A stretch of DNA of 64,000 nucleotides from NCBI RefSeq assembly GCF_025716945.1, contig NZ_JAOVZT010000012.1, forward strand, positions 39,402 to 103,401. Reading direction: 5' to 3'. Made by a program: the position numbers and the translations under genes. Below are positions 52,040-60,751 of this stretch, piece by piece. Origin of the DNA: Geodermatophilus sp. YIM 151500 (GTDB lineage Bacteria; Actinomycetota; Actinomycetes; Mycobacteriales; Geodermatophilaceae). The notes below the pieces were generated by a model that saw only the letters and a list, made by a program, of their open reading frames with translations, had not been told where the DNA came from and did no database searches. Position 1 is the stretch's first letter. Each line of letters opens with the position of its first letter.

Positions 52040-53203
52040 GTGCCGGTCGACCGCGAACTGCCCACCGAGGAGGCGCAGGACCTCATCGCGCTGACGCGCG
52101 ACCTGGCCGACCGTGAGCTGGCTCCGCGCGCCGCGAAGTACGAACGCGAGGAGCGCTTCCCGCGCGAGGTCTTCCGGACGCTGGGGGACGCCGGGCTGAT
52201 GGGCCTGCCGTTCCCCGAGGAGGTGGGCGGCGGTGGCCAGCCCTACGCCGTCTACCTGCAGGTGCTCGAGGAACTGGCGATGCGGTGGGCCAGCGTCGCC
52301 CTCGGCGTCAGCGTGCACACGCTGTCCTGCTCGCCCATCGCCCGGTACGGCACCGAGGCGCAGCGCCGCGACCTGCTGCCCGAGATGGTCGGCGGCACCC
52401 TTCTCGGCGCGTACTCGCTCTCCGAGGCGCACGCCGGCTCCGACGCCGCCGCCATGAAGGCCTCGGCCACGGCCACGGACGACGGCTGGATCGCCCGCGG
52501 GGAGAAGGCGTGGGTCACGCACGGCGGGCACGCCGACTTCTACACGACCTTCCTGCGGACGCCGGCGGACGGCCCCCGGGGCATCTCCTGCTTCCACCTC
52601 ACCCCCGACCTGCCCGGGTTCGGCGCCGCCCGGCCCGAGGAGAAGATGGGCCTGACCGCGTCGACGACCGCGGCGCTGCGGCTGGACGACGTCCCGATCC
52701 CCCGTGACCGCCTCATCGGCGAACCCGGCCGGGGCATGGCCATCGCGCTGGGGGCACTGGACTCCGGGCGGCTGGGCGTCAGCGCCGTGGCCGTCGGGCT
52801 CGCCCAGTCGGCCCTCGACCTCGCCGTCCGGTACGCCACCGAGCGGGAGGCCTTCGGCCGGCCGATCGTCCAGCACCAGGGCGTGGCCTTCCTGCTGGCC
52901 GACATGGCCGCAGCCGTGGAATCCGCGCGGGCCACCTACCTCGCCGCCGCGCGTCGCAAGGACGCCGGCAAGCCGTACGCGCGGCAGGCCAGCATCAGCA
53001 AGCTCGTGGCCACCGACGCCGCGATGAAGGTGACGACGGACGCGGTCCAGGTGCTCGGCGGCGCCGGGTACACCCGCGACCACCCGGCCGAGCGGTACAT
53101 GCGCGAGGCCAAGGTCATGCAGATCTTCGAGGGCACGAACCAGATCCAGCGCATGGTGATCGGCCGGCTGCTGGCCGGGGAGGCGGCTCCCGCGGCGGGC
53201 TGA
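52040..53203 (+). CDS. acyl-CoA dehydrogenase
   Basis: From the GTG at 52040, after GAGGAGG, the enzyme has 387 residues. It shows FAD-binding segments AYSLSEAHAGSD and WVTHGGHADF, RLGVSAVAVGLAQ, QVLGGAGYTRDHP and the catalytic glutamate E364 in IFEGTNQIQR. It matches butyryl/short-chain acyl-CoA dehydrogenases, which oxidise acyl-CoA to enoyl-CoA and pass electrons to ETF. The open frame extends far upstream, overlapping the HNH gene, but that part is not coding. No other beta-oxidation gene is adjacent. Confidence 0.93.
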   Translation: MPVDRELPTEEAQDLIALTRDLADRELAPRAAKYEREERFPREVFRTLGDAGLMGLPFPEEVGGGGQPYAVYLQVLEELAMRWASVALGVSVHTLSCSPIARYGTEAQRRDLLPEMVGGTLLGAYSLSEAHAGSDAAAMKASATATDDGWIARGEKAWVTHGGHADFYTTFLRTPADGPRGISCFHLTPDLPGFGAARPEEKMGLTASTTAALRLDDVPIPRDRLIGEPGRGMAIALGALDSGRLGVSAVAVGLAQSALDLAVRYATEREAFGRPIVQHQGVAFLLADMAAAVESARATYLAAARRKDAGKPYARQASISKLVATDAAMKVTTDAVQVLGGAGYTRDHPAERYMREAKVMQIFEGTNQIQRMVIGRLLAGEAAPAAG

Positions 53204-53249
53204 CACCGCGGCCCGGCGGCGGGCTGACACGGCGGCCCGGCGGCGGGGC

Positions 53250-53298
53250 GAAGCCTGCCGGCCGACGCGGCAGGGGGGCCGAAGCCTGCCGGCCGACG
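53250..53298 (+). repeat. direct 18-base repeat with nearby decayed repeats
   Basis: GAAGCCTGCCGGCCGACG occurs at 53250-53267 and 53281-53298. Just before it, at about 53200-53245, two copies of a CTGACAC-GCGGCCCGGCGG unit repeat the end of the acyl-CoA dehydrogenase gene including its stop. The 151-base gap appears to have grown by local duplication. Confidence 0.75.
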
Positions 53299-53354
53299 GC
53301 GGCGGGCCGAGCGCGGCCGCCCCATCCGTCGGTGCTGCCGTGCACGATCCGGCC

Positions 53355-53831
53355 ATGGCCTCCTTCGCCGACGTCGAGACCGAGGAGCCGGAGTTCGCCG
53401 TGCGCGTGCGGGCGGCCTTCGACGCCCACCGGCACAAGATCCTTGCGACGCTGCGTGCCGACGGTGCACCGCGGGTCAGCGGCATCGAGGCCGCGATCGC
53501 CGGCGGCGAGCTGTGGCTGGCCGGCATGCCCCGATCGGTGAAGTTCGCCGACCTGCGCCGCGACCCCCGCATGGCGCTGCACAGCGGCAGTGACGAGCCG
53601 GACGGCTGGTCGGCGGACGCCAAGGTGTCCGGACAGGCCGTGGAGGTCGTCGACGTCGCGGGTCGCGCCCGCTTCGCCGCGGCGACCGGCACCCCGGCCG
53701 ACGGCGACTACGAGCTCTTCCGCATCGACCTCGACCAGGTCGTCCTCACGGGCCTGAACGCCGAGCGCAGCGCCCTGGTGATCGCCTCCTGGCGGCCCGG
53801 CCGCGGGCTCACCCGGGTGGAACGCACCTGA
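53355..53831 (+). CDS. pyridoxamine 5'-phosphate oxidase family protein
   Basis: Taking the ATG at 53355 the protein has 158 residues; a GTG at 53340 would add five. It has the split beta-barrel pattern of flavin-binding PNPOx-like proteins: HKILATLRADGAPRVSGIEAAIAGGELWLAG, KFADLRRDPRMALHS, and FRIDLDQVVLTGL. Members bind FMN or F420, but substrates vary. F420-dependent reductases of this fold are common in actinobacteria; which cofactor is used here cannot be told. Confidence 0.82.
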   Translation: MASFADVETEEPEFAVRVRAAFDAHRHKILATLRADGAPRVSGIEAAIAGGELWLAGMPRSVKFADLRRDPRMALHSGSDEPDGWSADAKVSGQAVEVVDVAGRARFAAATGTPADGDYELFRIDLDQVVLTGLNAERSALVIASWRPGRGLTRVERT

Positions 53832-53948
53832 GCCTTCCGACGACGAGTGGGAACACGGCGGCCGCGGCGGGCGTCCATCCGGGTGGAGTGCGGTGGACCA
53901 CCGGCAACCCCGGGGCCCACACTGGAGCACCCGAGGAGGAGAGCCGCG

Positions 53949-54440
53949 ATGCCCGAGCCCCACCTGCGTGCCGGAGATGCCGACCGCACCGCCACGGCCG
54001 ACCTCCTGGGCAAGCACATGGCCGCCGGGCGGCTCACCCTCGACGAGTACGACGAGCGGTTGGCCCGGGCCTACGCGGCGAAGACGTACGGCGAGCTGGC
54101 CGAGCTGACCGCCGACCTGCCGTCCGCGCGGCCCGCCGCGACGCCGGCTCCGGCGACCCGGCCGCCCACCGCACCGCGACCGCACCCGGTGGCCATGCGA
54201 TCGTGCGGCGGCAGCCCGTGGAGCCGGCCCGGGCACCGCGACCTGGCCCACGCCTGGCGCGCCTGGCTGACCACCTCGATCACCGTGCTGGCCATCTACG
54301 TCATGACCGGCGTGATCGGCGGATTCGGCTACCCGTGGCCGGTGTGGGTGATCGGTCCGTGGGGGCTGGTCCTCCTGGCGCAGACCAGCGCGCAGCGCCT
54401 GGGCCTCGACGGCGACCGCGGCCGGCAGCTCGGCTCCTGA
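53949..54440 (+). CDS. DUF1707 domain membrane protein
   Basis: The 163-residue protein starts with a DUF1707 domain (LRAGDADRTATADLLGKHMA, GRLTLDEYDERLARAYAA), then a Pro/Ala-rich linker and two hydrophobic segments near the C-terminus (TSITVLAIYVMTGVIGG and VWVIGPWGLVLLA). DUF1707 is a short actinobacterial domain of unknown function, often fused to membrane segments. The ATG follows GAGGAGAG. The linker is variable in such proteins. Confidence 0.85.
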   Translation: MPEPHLRAGDADRTATADLLGKHMAAGRLTLDEYDERLARAYAAKTYGELAELTADLPSARPAATPAPATRPPTAPRPHPVAMRSCGGSPWSRPGHRDLAHAWRAWLTTSITVLAIYVMTGVIGGFGYPWPVWVIGPWGLVLLAQTSAQRLGLDGDRGRQLGS

Positions 54441-54522
54441 CACCACCCGTGGCCGCGGGTGGGTGCCCGGCAGCCCGGCCGGGTAGGGGCAGGCGACCGA
54501 CCGGAACGATCGAGAGGCCGCC

Positions 54523-54915
54523 ATGCACACCATGACCAACCGCTTCACCGAGGCGCTGCACCGGATCGACAGCGATCGCGACGTCCAGCCCATGGTCGAC
54601 CTCACCGGCGACGACGCCGAGCTGATCAAACTCGACGAGCACCACGAGACGACGGGCAAGGACGGCGCGAAGACGTTCTGGGAGGACTACCGGAACGTCT
54701 TCGGCGAGCTGGAGACCACGTTCACCAACAGCATCGTCGGCGAGCGCAGCGCGGCGCTGGAGTGGACGTCGGAGGGCACGCTGCGCAACGGCAAGCAGTT
54801 CCGCTACCGCGGGGTCACCGTGATCGAGGGCGACGACGAGGCGCTGACCGGCGTCCGGACGTACTACGACTCGGCGGCCTTCCTGCAGGAGAGCGCCGGG
54901 GCGGCGCGGTCCTGA
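54523..54915 (+). CDS. NTF2-like (SnoaL-type) protein
   Basis: The 130-residue protein has the NTF2 fold pattern: an N-terminal helix (FTEALHRIDSDRD), FWEDYRNVFGELETTF, and strands ending in FRYRGVTVIEGDDEALTGVRTYYDS. Such domains bind small hydrophobic ligands, including polyketides, or act as steroid-like isomerases. No function can be assigned. The ATG is clear and a strong hairpin follows the stop codon. Confidence 0.82.
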   Translation: MHTMTNRFTEALHRIDSDRDVQPMVDLTGDDAELIKLDEHHETTGKDGAKTFWEDYRNVFGELETTFTNSIVGERSAALEWTSEGTLRNGKQFRYRGVTVIEGDDEALTGVRTYYDSAAFLQESAGAARS

Positions 54916-54941
54916 CCCGCAGGCTCCACCCGGCCCGGACG

Positions 54942-54980
54942 GCGGCGCGGCCCCGAGGTCTCCCCTCGGGGCCGCGCCGC
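54942..54980 (+). terminator. intrinsic hairpin after the NTF2-like gene
   Basis: The 17-base arms 54942-54958 and 54964-54980 are perfect reverse complements around a 5-base loop (TCTCC). It has no following T-run, as is common in actinobacteria. It lies 26 bases after the stop codon. Confidence 0.8.
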
Positions 54981-55056
54981 GCCGACGCGCGGTCACGGCC
55001 CGCCAGCCGCGTGATGGTCACGCTCGTCCCGTCCCCCGAGCTGCTGGTCGCCGATT

Positions 55057-55074
55057 TACCTTAGCCCTAAGGTA
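55057..55074. promoter_or_regulatory. palindrome overlapping the NmrA-like gene promoter
   Basis: TACCTTAG at 55057-55064 and CTAAGGTA at 55067-55074 form a perfect inverted repeat in an unusually AT-rich patch. It ends six bases before the ATG at 55080, with no ribosome-binding site between. TAAGGT could be a -10 element for a leaderless transcript, and the palindrome an operator over it. Confidence 0.55.
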
Positions 55075-55079
55075 TCGGC

Positions 55080-55940
55080 ATGATTCTGGTGACGGCGGCC
55101 GGCGGCACGACGGGCCTGGCGGTGACCGGGGCGCTGACGGCACGGGGCGTGCCGGTCCGGGCGCTGGTCGGCTCCGATCGCGCCCGGGCGGCCCTCGAGG
55201 CGCACGGCGCGCAGGTCGTCCGTGGTGATCTCGAGGGCGATCTCGGCGCGGCTCTGGACGGCGTCGAGTCGGTGTACGCCATCTGGCCCAACTTCGACGA
55301 GGGCGAGGTCGCGGGGGCGCCGCGGCTGTTCCGGGCAGCGAGAGCCGCGGGCGTCCGGCGGGTCGTCTACCACTCGGTTCTGCGACCGGGCCTGCGCGTC
55401 ATGCCGCACCACGCCGGCAAGGCAGCCGCGGAGGAGCAGCTGGACGCGGTGGGAGTCGCCTGGCGGGTGCTGCAGCCGTGCGCCTACGCCGACAACCTCG
55501 ACGCCGCCGTGCGGGAGGCCGTCGAGACCGGGCAGCTGCGCAGTGCGTGGGGCCTGTCCCGGCCGCAGTCGTTCGTCGACGTGCGGGACGTCGCCGAGTG
55601 CGCGGCCGTGCTGCTGACCGAGGAAGGGCTGGACTCGGGCACCTTCGAGGTGGCGGGCCCGGAGCCGCTGACCGCCGCCGACCTGGCCGAGCGGGTGACG
55701 GCCGTCAGCGGGCGGGACGTCGTCGCCGTCGATGCGCCCGCATCCCCCGACCGCGGCACCTACGCCGGACGCTGCCTGGCCACCATGTTCGACTGGTACC
55801 GGGACCACGGCTTCGCCGGTAGCCCCCGCGTCGCCACGGCCCTGCTCGGCCGGCCGCCTCGCAGCTACACCGACCACCTGGCCGACGTCCTCGGCACCGT
55901 GGGCGGCGCAGCGGAGGGCGTTCCTCCGGCCAGCAGCTAG
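55080..55940 (+). CDS. NAD(P)H-binding NmrA-like oxidoreductase
   Basis: The 286-residue protein has an N-terminal Rossmann motif (ILVTAAGGTTGLAVTGAL, in place of the usual GxxGxxG) and the later segments HHAGKAAAEEQL, WRVLQPCAYADNLD and FEVAGPEPLTAADLAERV. It matches atypical short-chain dehydrogenases of the NmrA/quinone-oxidoreductase 2 type. These may act as redox sensors or quinone reductases. There is no ribosome-binding site before the ATG, so it may be translated from a leaderless mRNA. Confidence 0.87.
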   Translation: MILVTAAGGTTGLAVTGALTARGVPVRALVGSDRARAALEAHGAQVVRGDLEGDLGAALDGVESVYAIWPNFDEGEVAGAPRLFRAARAAGVRRVVYHSVLRPGLRVMPHHAGKAAAEEQLDAVGVAWRVLQPCAYADNLDAAVREAVETGQLRSAWGLSRPQSFVDVRDVAECAAVLLTEEGLDSGTFEVAGPEPLTAADLAERVTAVSGRDVVAVDAPASPDRGTYAGRCLATMFDWYRDHGFAGSPRVATALLGRPPRSYTDHLADVLGTVGGAAEGVPPASS

Positions 55941-56120
55941 GAAGACCACCGCGGCCGACGCGGACGCGGGCGGGCTCCCGGAGGCGCTCGGCGAGGTCGC
56001 GGCGGAGCCGGCGCGGCAGGACAGCACGTGGGACGAGCAGAACCATCCCGATGGCGCCGGGGATCGAGACGGGATCGGAGCTTCCCTCGGGGCGGGGGAC
56101 GGCCACGGCCGCCGGGAAGT

Positions 56121-56138
56121 CCTGGGGCATCCCCCAGG
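56121..56138 (-). terminator. terminator of tRNA-Leu
   Basis: CCTGGGG (56121-56127) and CCCCAGG (56132-56138) form a hairpin with a 4-base loop. On the minus strand it begins seven bases after the end of the tRNA gene. Confidence 0.65.
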
Positions 56139-56144
56139 AACGGG

Positions 56145-56227
56145 TGGGCAAGGGGGGAGTTGAACCCCCACGTCCTTCCGGACACACGGACCTGAACCGT
56201 GCGCGTCTGCCATTCCGCCACTTGCCC
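56145..56227 (-). tRNA. tRNA-Leu (anticodon CAG)
   Basis: Read on the minus strand, the acceptor stem GGGCAAG pairs with CTTGCCC. The anticodon arm is CACGG-TTCAGGT-CCGTG with anticodon CAG, a variable arm is present, and the T arm is GGGGG-TTCAACT-CCCCC. The length is 83 bases with discriminator A; CCA is not encoded. A tRNA-Leu(CAG) beside the fhaA operon is also found in mycobacteria. Confidence 0.95.
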
Positions 56228-56435
56228 TGGCGATCACCGAGACTAGCAGCCGGTGAGCGGGGACCCGGTGGGGGTCCGTCGCGAGCCGGGCACACGCGGT
56301 CGGGTCCTGAGCCCCCGCGGACCGGCGTGCGGACGGCGGTCGGCGGTGCGTCGCGGCTACGCACCCGGACGGGACCCGGTCGCACGGCTACGATCACGGG
56401 TGCACAACCGACCATGCCGACGCGAAGGAGCGACT

Positions 56436-57239
56436 GTGGGTGTGCTGCAGCGCTTCGAGCGTCGCCTCGAGGGCATGGTCGGCCTTGCGTTCGCCCGCAT
56501 CTTCAAGGGCAAGGTGCACCCGGCGGAGATCGCCAACGCGCTCCAGCGCGAGGCCGACGAGCAGCGCTCGGTGCTGGGCGAGGGCCGCGTGCTCGCGCCG
56601 AACGTCTACGTGGTGCGGCTCGGCGAGGCCGACTACGGCCACCTGGCCCAGTGGTCCGACCAGCTCGCCGTCGAACTCGCCGACATGGTCACCGAGCACA
56701 TCGAGGACGAGGGGTACCAGGTCTTCGACAAGGTGACCGTCCGCCTCGAGCGCGACGACGACCTGCCCACCGGCGTGTTCGAGGTCAGCTCCCAGGTCGC
56801 CGACCCCGCCCGGCCGGCGTCCGGGCACGTCCCCGCGTCACCGACCGGGCACCCGTCGCTCCCGCCGCTGCCCCCGCTGCGCGGACGGGTGGCGTCCGAC
56901 ACCGGCCGGCAGTCCCCCTCGGTGGTCGGCCGCGCCGGCACGCGGACCGGCGCCACGCACGTGCTGGTGGTCGACGGTCCCGGCACCCGGCACGAGCTCA
57001 CCACCGGCCGCAACGTCATCGGCCGCGGCACCGAGGCCGACATCCGACTGCCCGACACCGGGGTGAGCCGCAAGCACGTCGACGTCGTCCTCGAGCAGGG
57101 CACCGCCTGGGCCGAGGACCTCGGCTCGACCAACGGCACCCTGGTCAACGGCCGGCGGATCACCCGGCACGCACTGTCGGACGGCGACGTGATCCGCATC
57201 GGCCACTCGGTCCTGGTCTACCGGCAGGACGGCGCGTGA
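56436..57239 (+). CDS. fhaA: FhaA: DUF3662 and FHA domain protein
   Basis: The GTG at 56436, after GAAGGAG, gives 267 residues. The N-terminal DUF3662 domain (VGVLQRFERRLEGMVGLAF, VHPAEIANALQREADE) is followed by a Pro/Ser-rich linker and a C-terminal FHA domain, about residues 178-265 (GRGTEADIRLPDTGVSRKH, LGSTNGTLVNG). FHA domains bind phosphothreonine. In mycobacteria FhaA binds phosphorylated MviN/MurJ and the PknB system and controls peptidoglycan synthesis. The shorter linker is unlike the long one of the mycobacterial protein. It is the first gene of the operon. Confidence 0.93.
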   Translation: MGVLQRFERRLEGMVGLAFARIFKGKVHPAEIANALQREADEQRSVLGEGRVLAPNVYVVRLGEADYGHLAQWSDQLAVELADMVTEHIEDEGYQVFDKVTVRLERDDDLPTGVFEVSSQVADPARPASGHVPASPTGHPSLPPLPPLRGRVASDTGRQSPSVVGRAGTRTGATHVLVVDGPGTRHELTTGRNVIGRGTEADIRLPDTGVSRKHVDVVLEQGTAWAEDLGSTNGTLVNGRRITRHALSDGDVIRIGHSVLVYRQDGA

Positions 57240-57322
57240 CGGCGCGAGCGAACCAGAGCAGGACACGCACCGCGCCGGCCGGCGAGGCGGGCACCGCAAC
57301 CGGGCGGGGGGTGGCCGCGTGA
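57236..57322 (+). CDS. micro-ORF bridging fhaA and fhaB
   Basis: A 28-codon frame starts at a GTG overlapping the fhaA stop (GTGA) and ends in a TGA overlapping the fhaB GTG start (GTGA). It is basic and Ala/Arg/Thr-rich, VTARANQSRTRTAPAG followed by EAGTATGRGVAA. I recognise no homologue. It could be a real peptide, a coupling leader, or chance, given how rare stops are in this composition. Confidence 0.3.
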   Translation: MTARANQSRTRTAPAGEAGTATGRGVAA

Positions 57323-57774
57323 CCGAGATCGTCGTGCAGGTCTTCCGGTTCGGGTTCCTGCTGCTGCTCTGGCTGTTCATCTTCGCCGCGTTCCGCGTCG
57401 TCCGCGCCGACCTGTTCGGCGGCCGGGCCGGCCGGGTGACCGCCGTGCCCCCCCGCGCCGCGACCGGCAAGAAGCGGCAGCGAGGGCCGAAGACGCTCGT
57501 CGTCACCGCCGGGCCGCTCAGCGGGACCAAGATCACGCTCGGGGACCAGCCGATCCTCATCGGCCGCGCCGACGACTCGACGCTCGTGCTCACCGACGAC
57601 TTCGCCAGCTCGCGGCACGCCCGCCTGACCAACCGCGGCGGCCAGTGGTACGTCGAAGACCTCGGCTCGACCAACGGCACCTACCTCGACCAGCAGCGCG
57701 TGCAGGGCCCGCTGCTGGTCAACCCCGGTCAGCCGATCCGCATCGGACAGACGGCGCTGGAGCTGCGCACATGA
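57319..57774 (+). CDS. fhaB: FhaB/FipA: membrane-anchored FHA domain protein
   Basis: The 151-residue protein has an N-terminal membrane segment, about residues 6-26 (FRFGFLLLLWLFIFAAFRVV), a basic linker and a C-terminal FHA domain (GRADDSTLVL, SSRHARL, VEDLGSTNGTYLD). FhaB binds phosphothreonine peptides and in mycobacteria links PknA/PknB signalling to FtsZ and the septal machinery. The GTG start overlaps the end of a micro-ORF. Confidence 0.95.
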   Translation: MTEIVVQVFRFGFLLLLWLFIFAAFRVVRADLFGGRAGRVTAVPPRAATGKKRQRGPKTLVVTAGPLSGTKITLGDQPILIGRADDSTLVLTDDFASSRHARLTNRGGQWYVEDLGSTNGTYLDQQRVQGPLLVNPGQPIRIGQTALELRT

Positions 57775-57808
57775 CGGCTGCCGGGCCCCGCGGACGGGCG
57801 GGTTCGCG

Positions 57809-57812
<4 letters not shown>
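57771..57812 (+). CDS. micro-ORF bridging fhaB and pstP
   Basis: A 13-codon frame, MTAAGPRGRAGSR, starts at an ATG overlapping the fhaB stop (ATGA) and ends in a TGA overlapping the pstP GTG (GTGA). The pstP start lacks a clear ribosome-binding site, so ribosomes may reach it by reading this frame. It may also be chance. Confidence 0.3.
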
Positions 57813-59253
<1,441 letters not shown>

Positions 59254-59254
<1 letters not shown>

Positions 59255-59298
59255 TGAGCGCCGCAGGCTCCGGAACCCCACCGGAGGTGCGTCGGTGA
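59254..59298 (+). CDS. micro-ORF MSAAGSGTPPEVRR, copy 1
   Basis: A 14-codon frame starts at an ATG sharing one base with the pstP stop (TGATG) and ends in a TGA overlapping the GTG start of an identical second copy. Its 3' end includes a GGAGGT that serves as a ribosome-binding site for the second copy. See the 41-base duplication. Confidence 0.35.
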
Positions 59299-59335
59299 GC
59301 GCCGCAGGCTCCGGAACCCCACCGGAGGTGCGTCG
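59254..59335 (+). repeat. 41-base tandem duplication between pstP and rodA
   Basis: The unit 59254-59294 is repeated at 59295-59335 with a single difference, in the first base (A or G). Each copy contains a start codon and, near its end, the ribosome-binding site GGAGGT for the next frame. Confidence 0.95.
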
Positions 59336-59339
59336 ATGA
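59295..59339 (+). CDS. micro-ORF VSAAGSGTPPEVRR, copy 2
   Basis: The second copy of the 14-codon frame starts at a GTG overlapping the stop of the first (GTGA) and ends in a TGA overlapping the rodA ATG (ATGA). Apart from its first and last codons it is identical to copy 1. The preceding GGAGGT sits six bases ahead of the GTG. Confidence 0.35.
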   Translation: MSAAGSGTPPEVRR

Positions 59340-60751
59340 CCGGGCCGTCCACCGACCCGCGGGCCCCCGCGGCCGGGACGGCGCCGCCGAAGCGGCGCGG
59401 CACGGAGCTGGCGCTGCTCGGCTTCGCCGTGCTGATCACGGTGGTGGCCCAGTGCGTCGTCGACCTCACGGTGACCGGGTCGCTGAGCCCGGAGCTGGCC
59501 ACGTTCAGCACGTGGATCGCCGCGCTGTGGGTCGTGGCGCACCTCGTCGTCCGCCGGTTCGCGCCTTACGCCGACCCGCTGCTGCTGCCCACGGTCGCCC
59601 TCCTGGTCGGCCTCGGTCTGGCGGTGATCCACCGGCTGGACCTCGCCGCCACGCAGGTCGACTCCCCCGTCACGCGCGAGGACGCCCCGGTCCAGCTGCT
59701 CTGGGCCACCATCGGCGTCGCGTTGTTCGTCGCGGTGCTCGTCGTCGTCCGCGACCACCGGTCGCTGTCCCGGTTCGCCTACACCCTGGCCCTGGTCGGC
59801 CTGGTGCTGCTGGCCGTCCCGGCGCTGCTGCCCGCGTCGATCTCCGAGGTCAACGGGGCCAAGATCTGGATCCGGGTGGCCGGCTTCTCCATCCAGCCCG
59901 GCGAGTTCGCCAAGATCTGCCTGATCGTGTTCTTCGCCGCCTACCTGGTCGACAAGCGCGAGGTGCTGGCGCTGGCCAGCCGCCGGGTCATCGGCATCGA
60001 GCTGCCCCGCGGCCGCGACCTCGGTCCGGTCCTGCTGGCCTGGGTGATCTCCATCCTGGTGCTGGTCTTCGAGCGCGACCTGGGCAGTTCGCTGCTGCTG
60101 TTCGGCATCTTCGTCGTGATGCTCTACGTGGCCACCGAGCGCTCCAGCTGGCTGCTCATCGGCCTGGGCCTGTTCGCCGGCGGCGCCCTCGTCGCCTACC
60201 AGATCTTCGGCCACGTGCAGGCCCGGGTCGACACCTGGCTGGACCCCTTCGCCTACCGCGACGGGGCCGGCTACCAGCTGGTGCAGTCGCTGTTCGGGCT
60301 GGGCACCGGTGGCCTGTTCGGCGCCGGGCTCGGTGGCGGGCGCCCGGACCAGGTGCCGGTCGCCAAGAGCGACTTCATCGCCGCCGCGATCGGCGAGGAG
60401 CTGGGCCTGTTCGGCCTGGTCGCCGTGATCATCGTCTACCTGGTGCTCGTCGAGCGCGGCCTCCGGACGTCGCTGATCGTGCGCGACTCCTTCGGCAAGC
60501 TGCTGGCCGCGGGCCTGGCCTTCTCGCTGGCCTGGCAGACCTTCGTCGTCCTCGGCGGGGTCACCGGCCTGCTGCCGCTCACCGGCCTCACCACGCCGTT
60601 CCTCGCCTACGGTGGGTCGTCGCTGGTCGCCAACTTCGGCCTGGTCGCACTGCTCGTGCGGATCAGCGACGCCGCCCGCCGGCCGGCCACGCCCGCCGCC
60701 GCTCCGCTGCCCAAGCTGGGTGACGCGCCCACCGAGGTGGTGCGGCCGTGA
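59336..60751 (+). CDS. rodA: RodA/FtsW-type peptidoglycan glycosyltransferase
   Basis: The 471-residue SEDS protein has about ten to twelve membrane helices and conserved segments NGAKIWIRVAGFSIQPGEFAKI, VFERDLGSSLLLFGIFVVMLY, KSDFIAAAIGEELGLFG and YGGSSLVANFGLVALLVRISD. SEDS proteins polymerise lipid II and work with class B PBPs, here the pbpA product. The ATG overlaps the end of a micro-ORF, and the stop overlaps the pbpA start (GTGA). Confidence 0.95.
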   Translation: MTGPSTDPRAPAAGTAPPKRRGTELALLGFAVLITVVAQCVVDLTVTGSLSPELATFSTWIAALWVVAHLVVRRFAPYADPLLLPTVALLVGLGLAVIHRLDLAATQVDSPVTREDAPVQLLWATIGVALFVAVLVVVRDHRSLSRFAYTLALVGLVLLAVPALLPASISEVNGAKIWIRVAGFSIQPGEFAKICLIVFFAAYLVDKREVLALASRRVIGIELPRGRDLGPVLLAWVISILVLVFERDLGSSLLLFGIFVVMLYVATERSSWLLIGLGLFAGGALVAYQIFGHVQARVDTWLDPFAYRDGAGYQLVQSLFGLGTGGLFGAGLGGGRPDQVPVAKSDFIAAAIGEELGLFGLVAVIIVYLVLVERGLRTSLIVRDSFGKLLAAGLAFSLAWQTFVVLGGVTGLLPLTGLTTPFLAYGGSSLVANFGLVALLVRISDAARRPATPAAAPLPKLGDAPTEVVRP

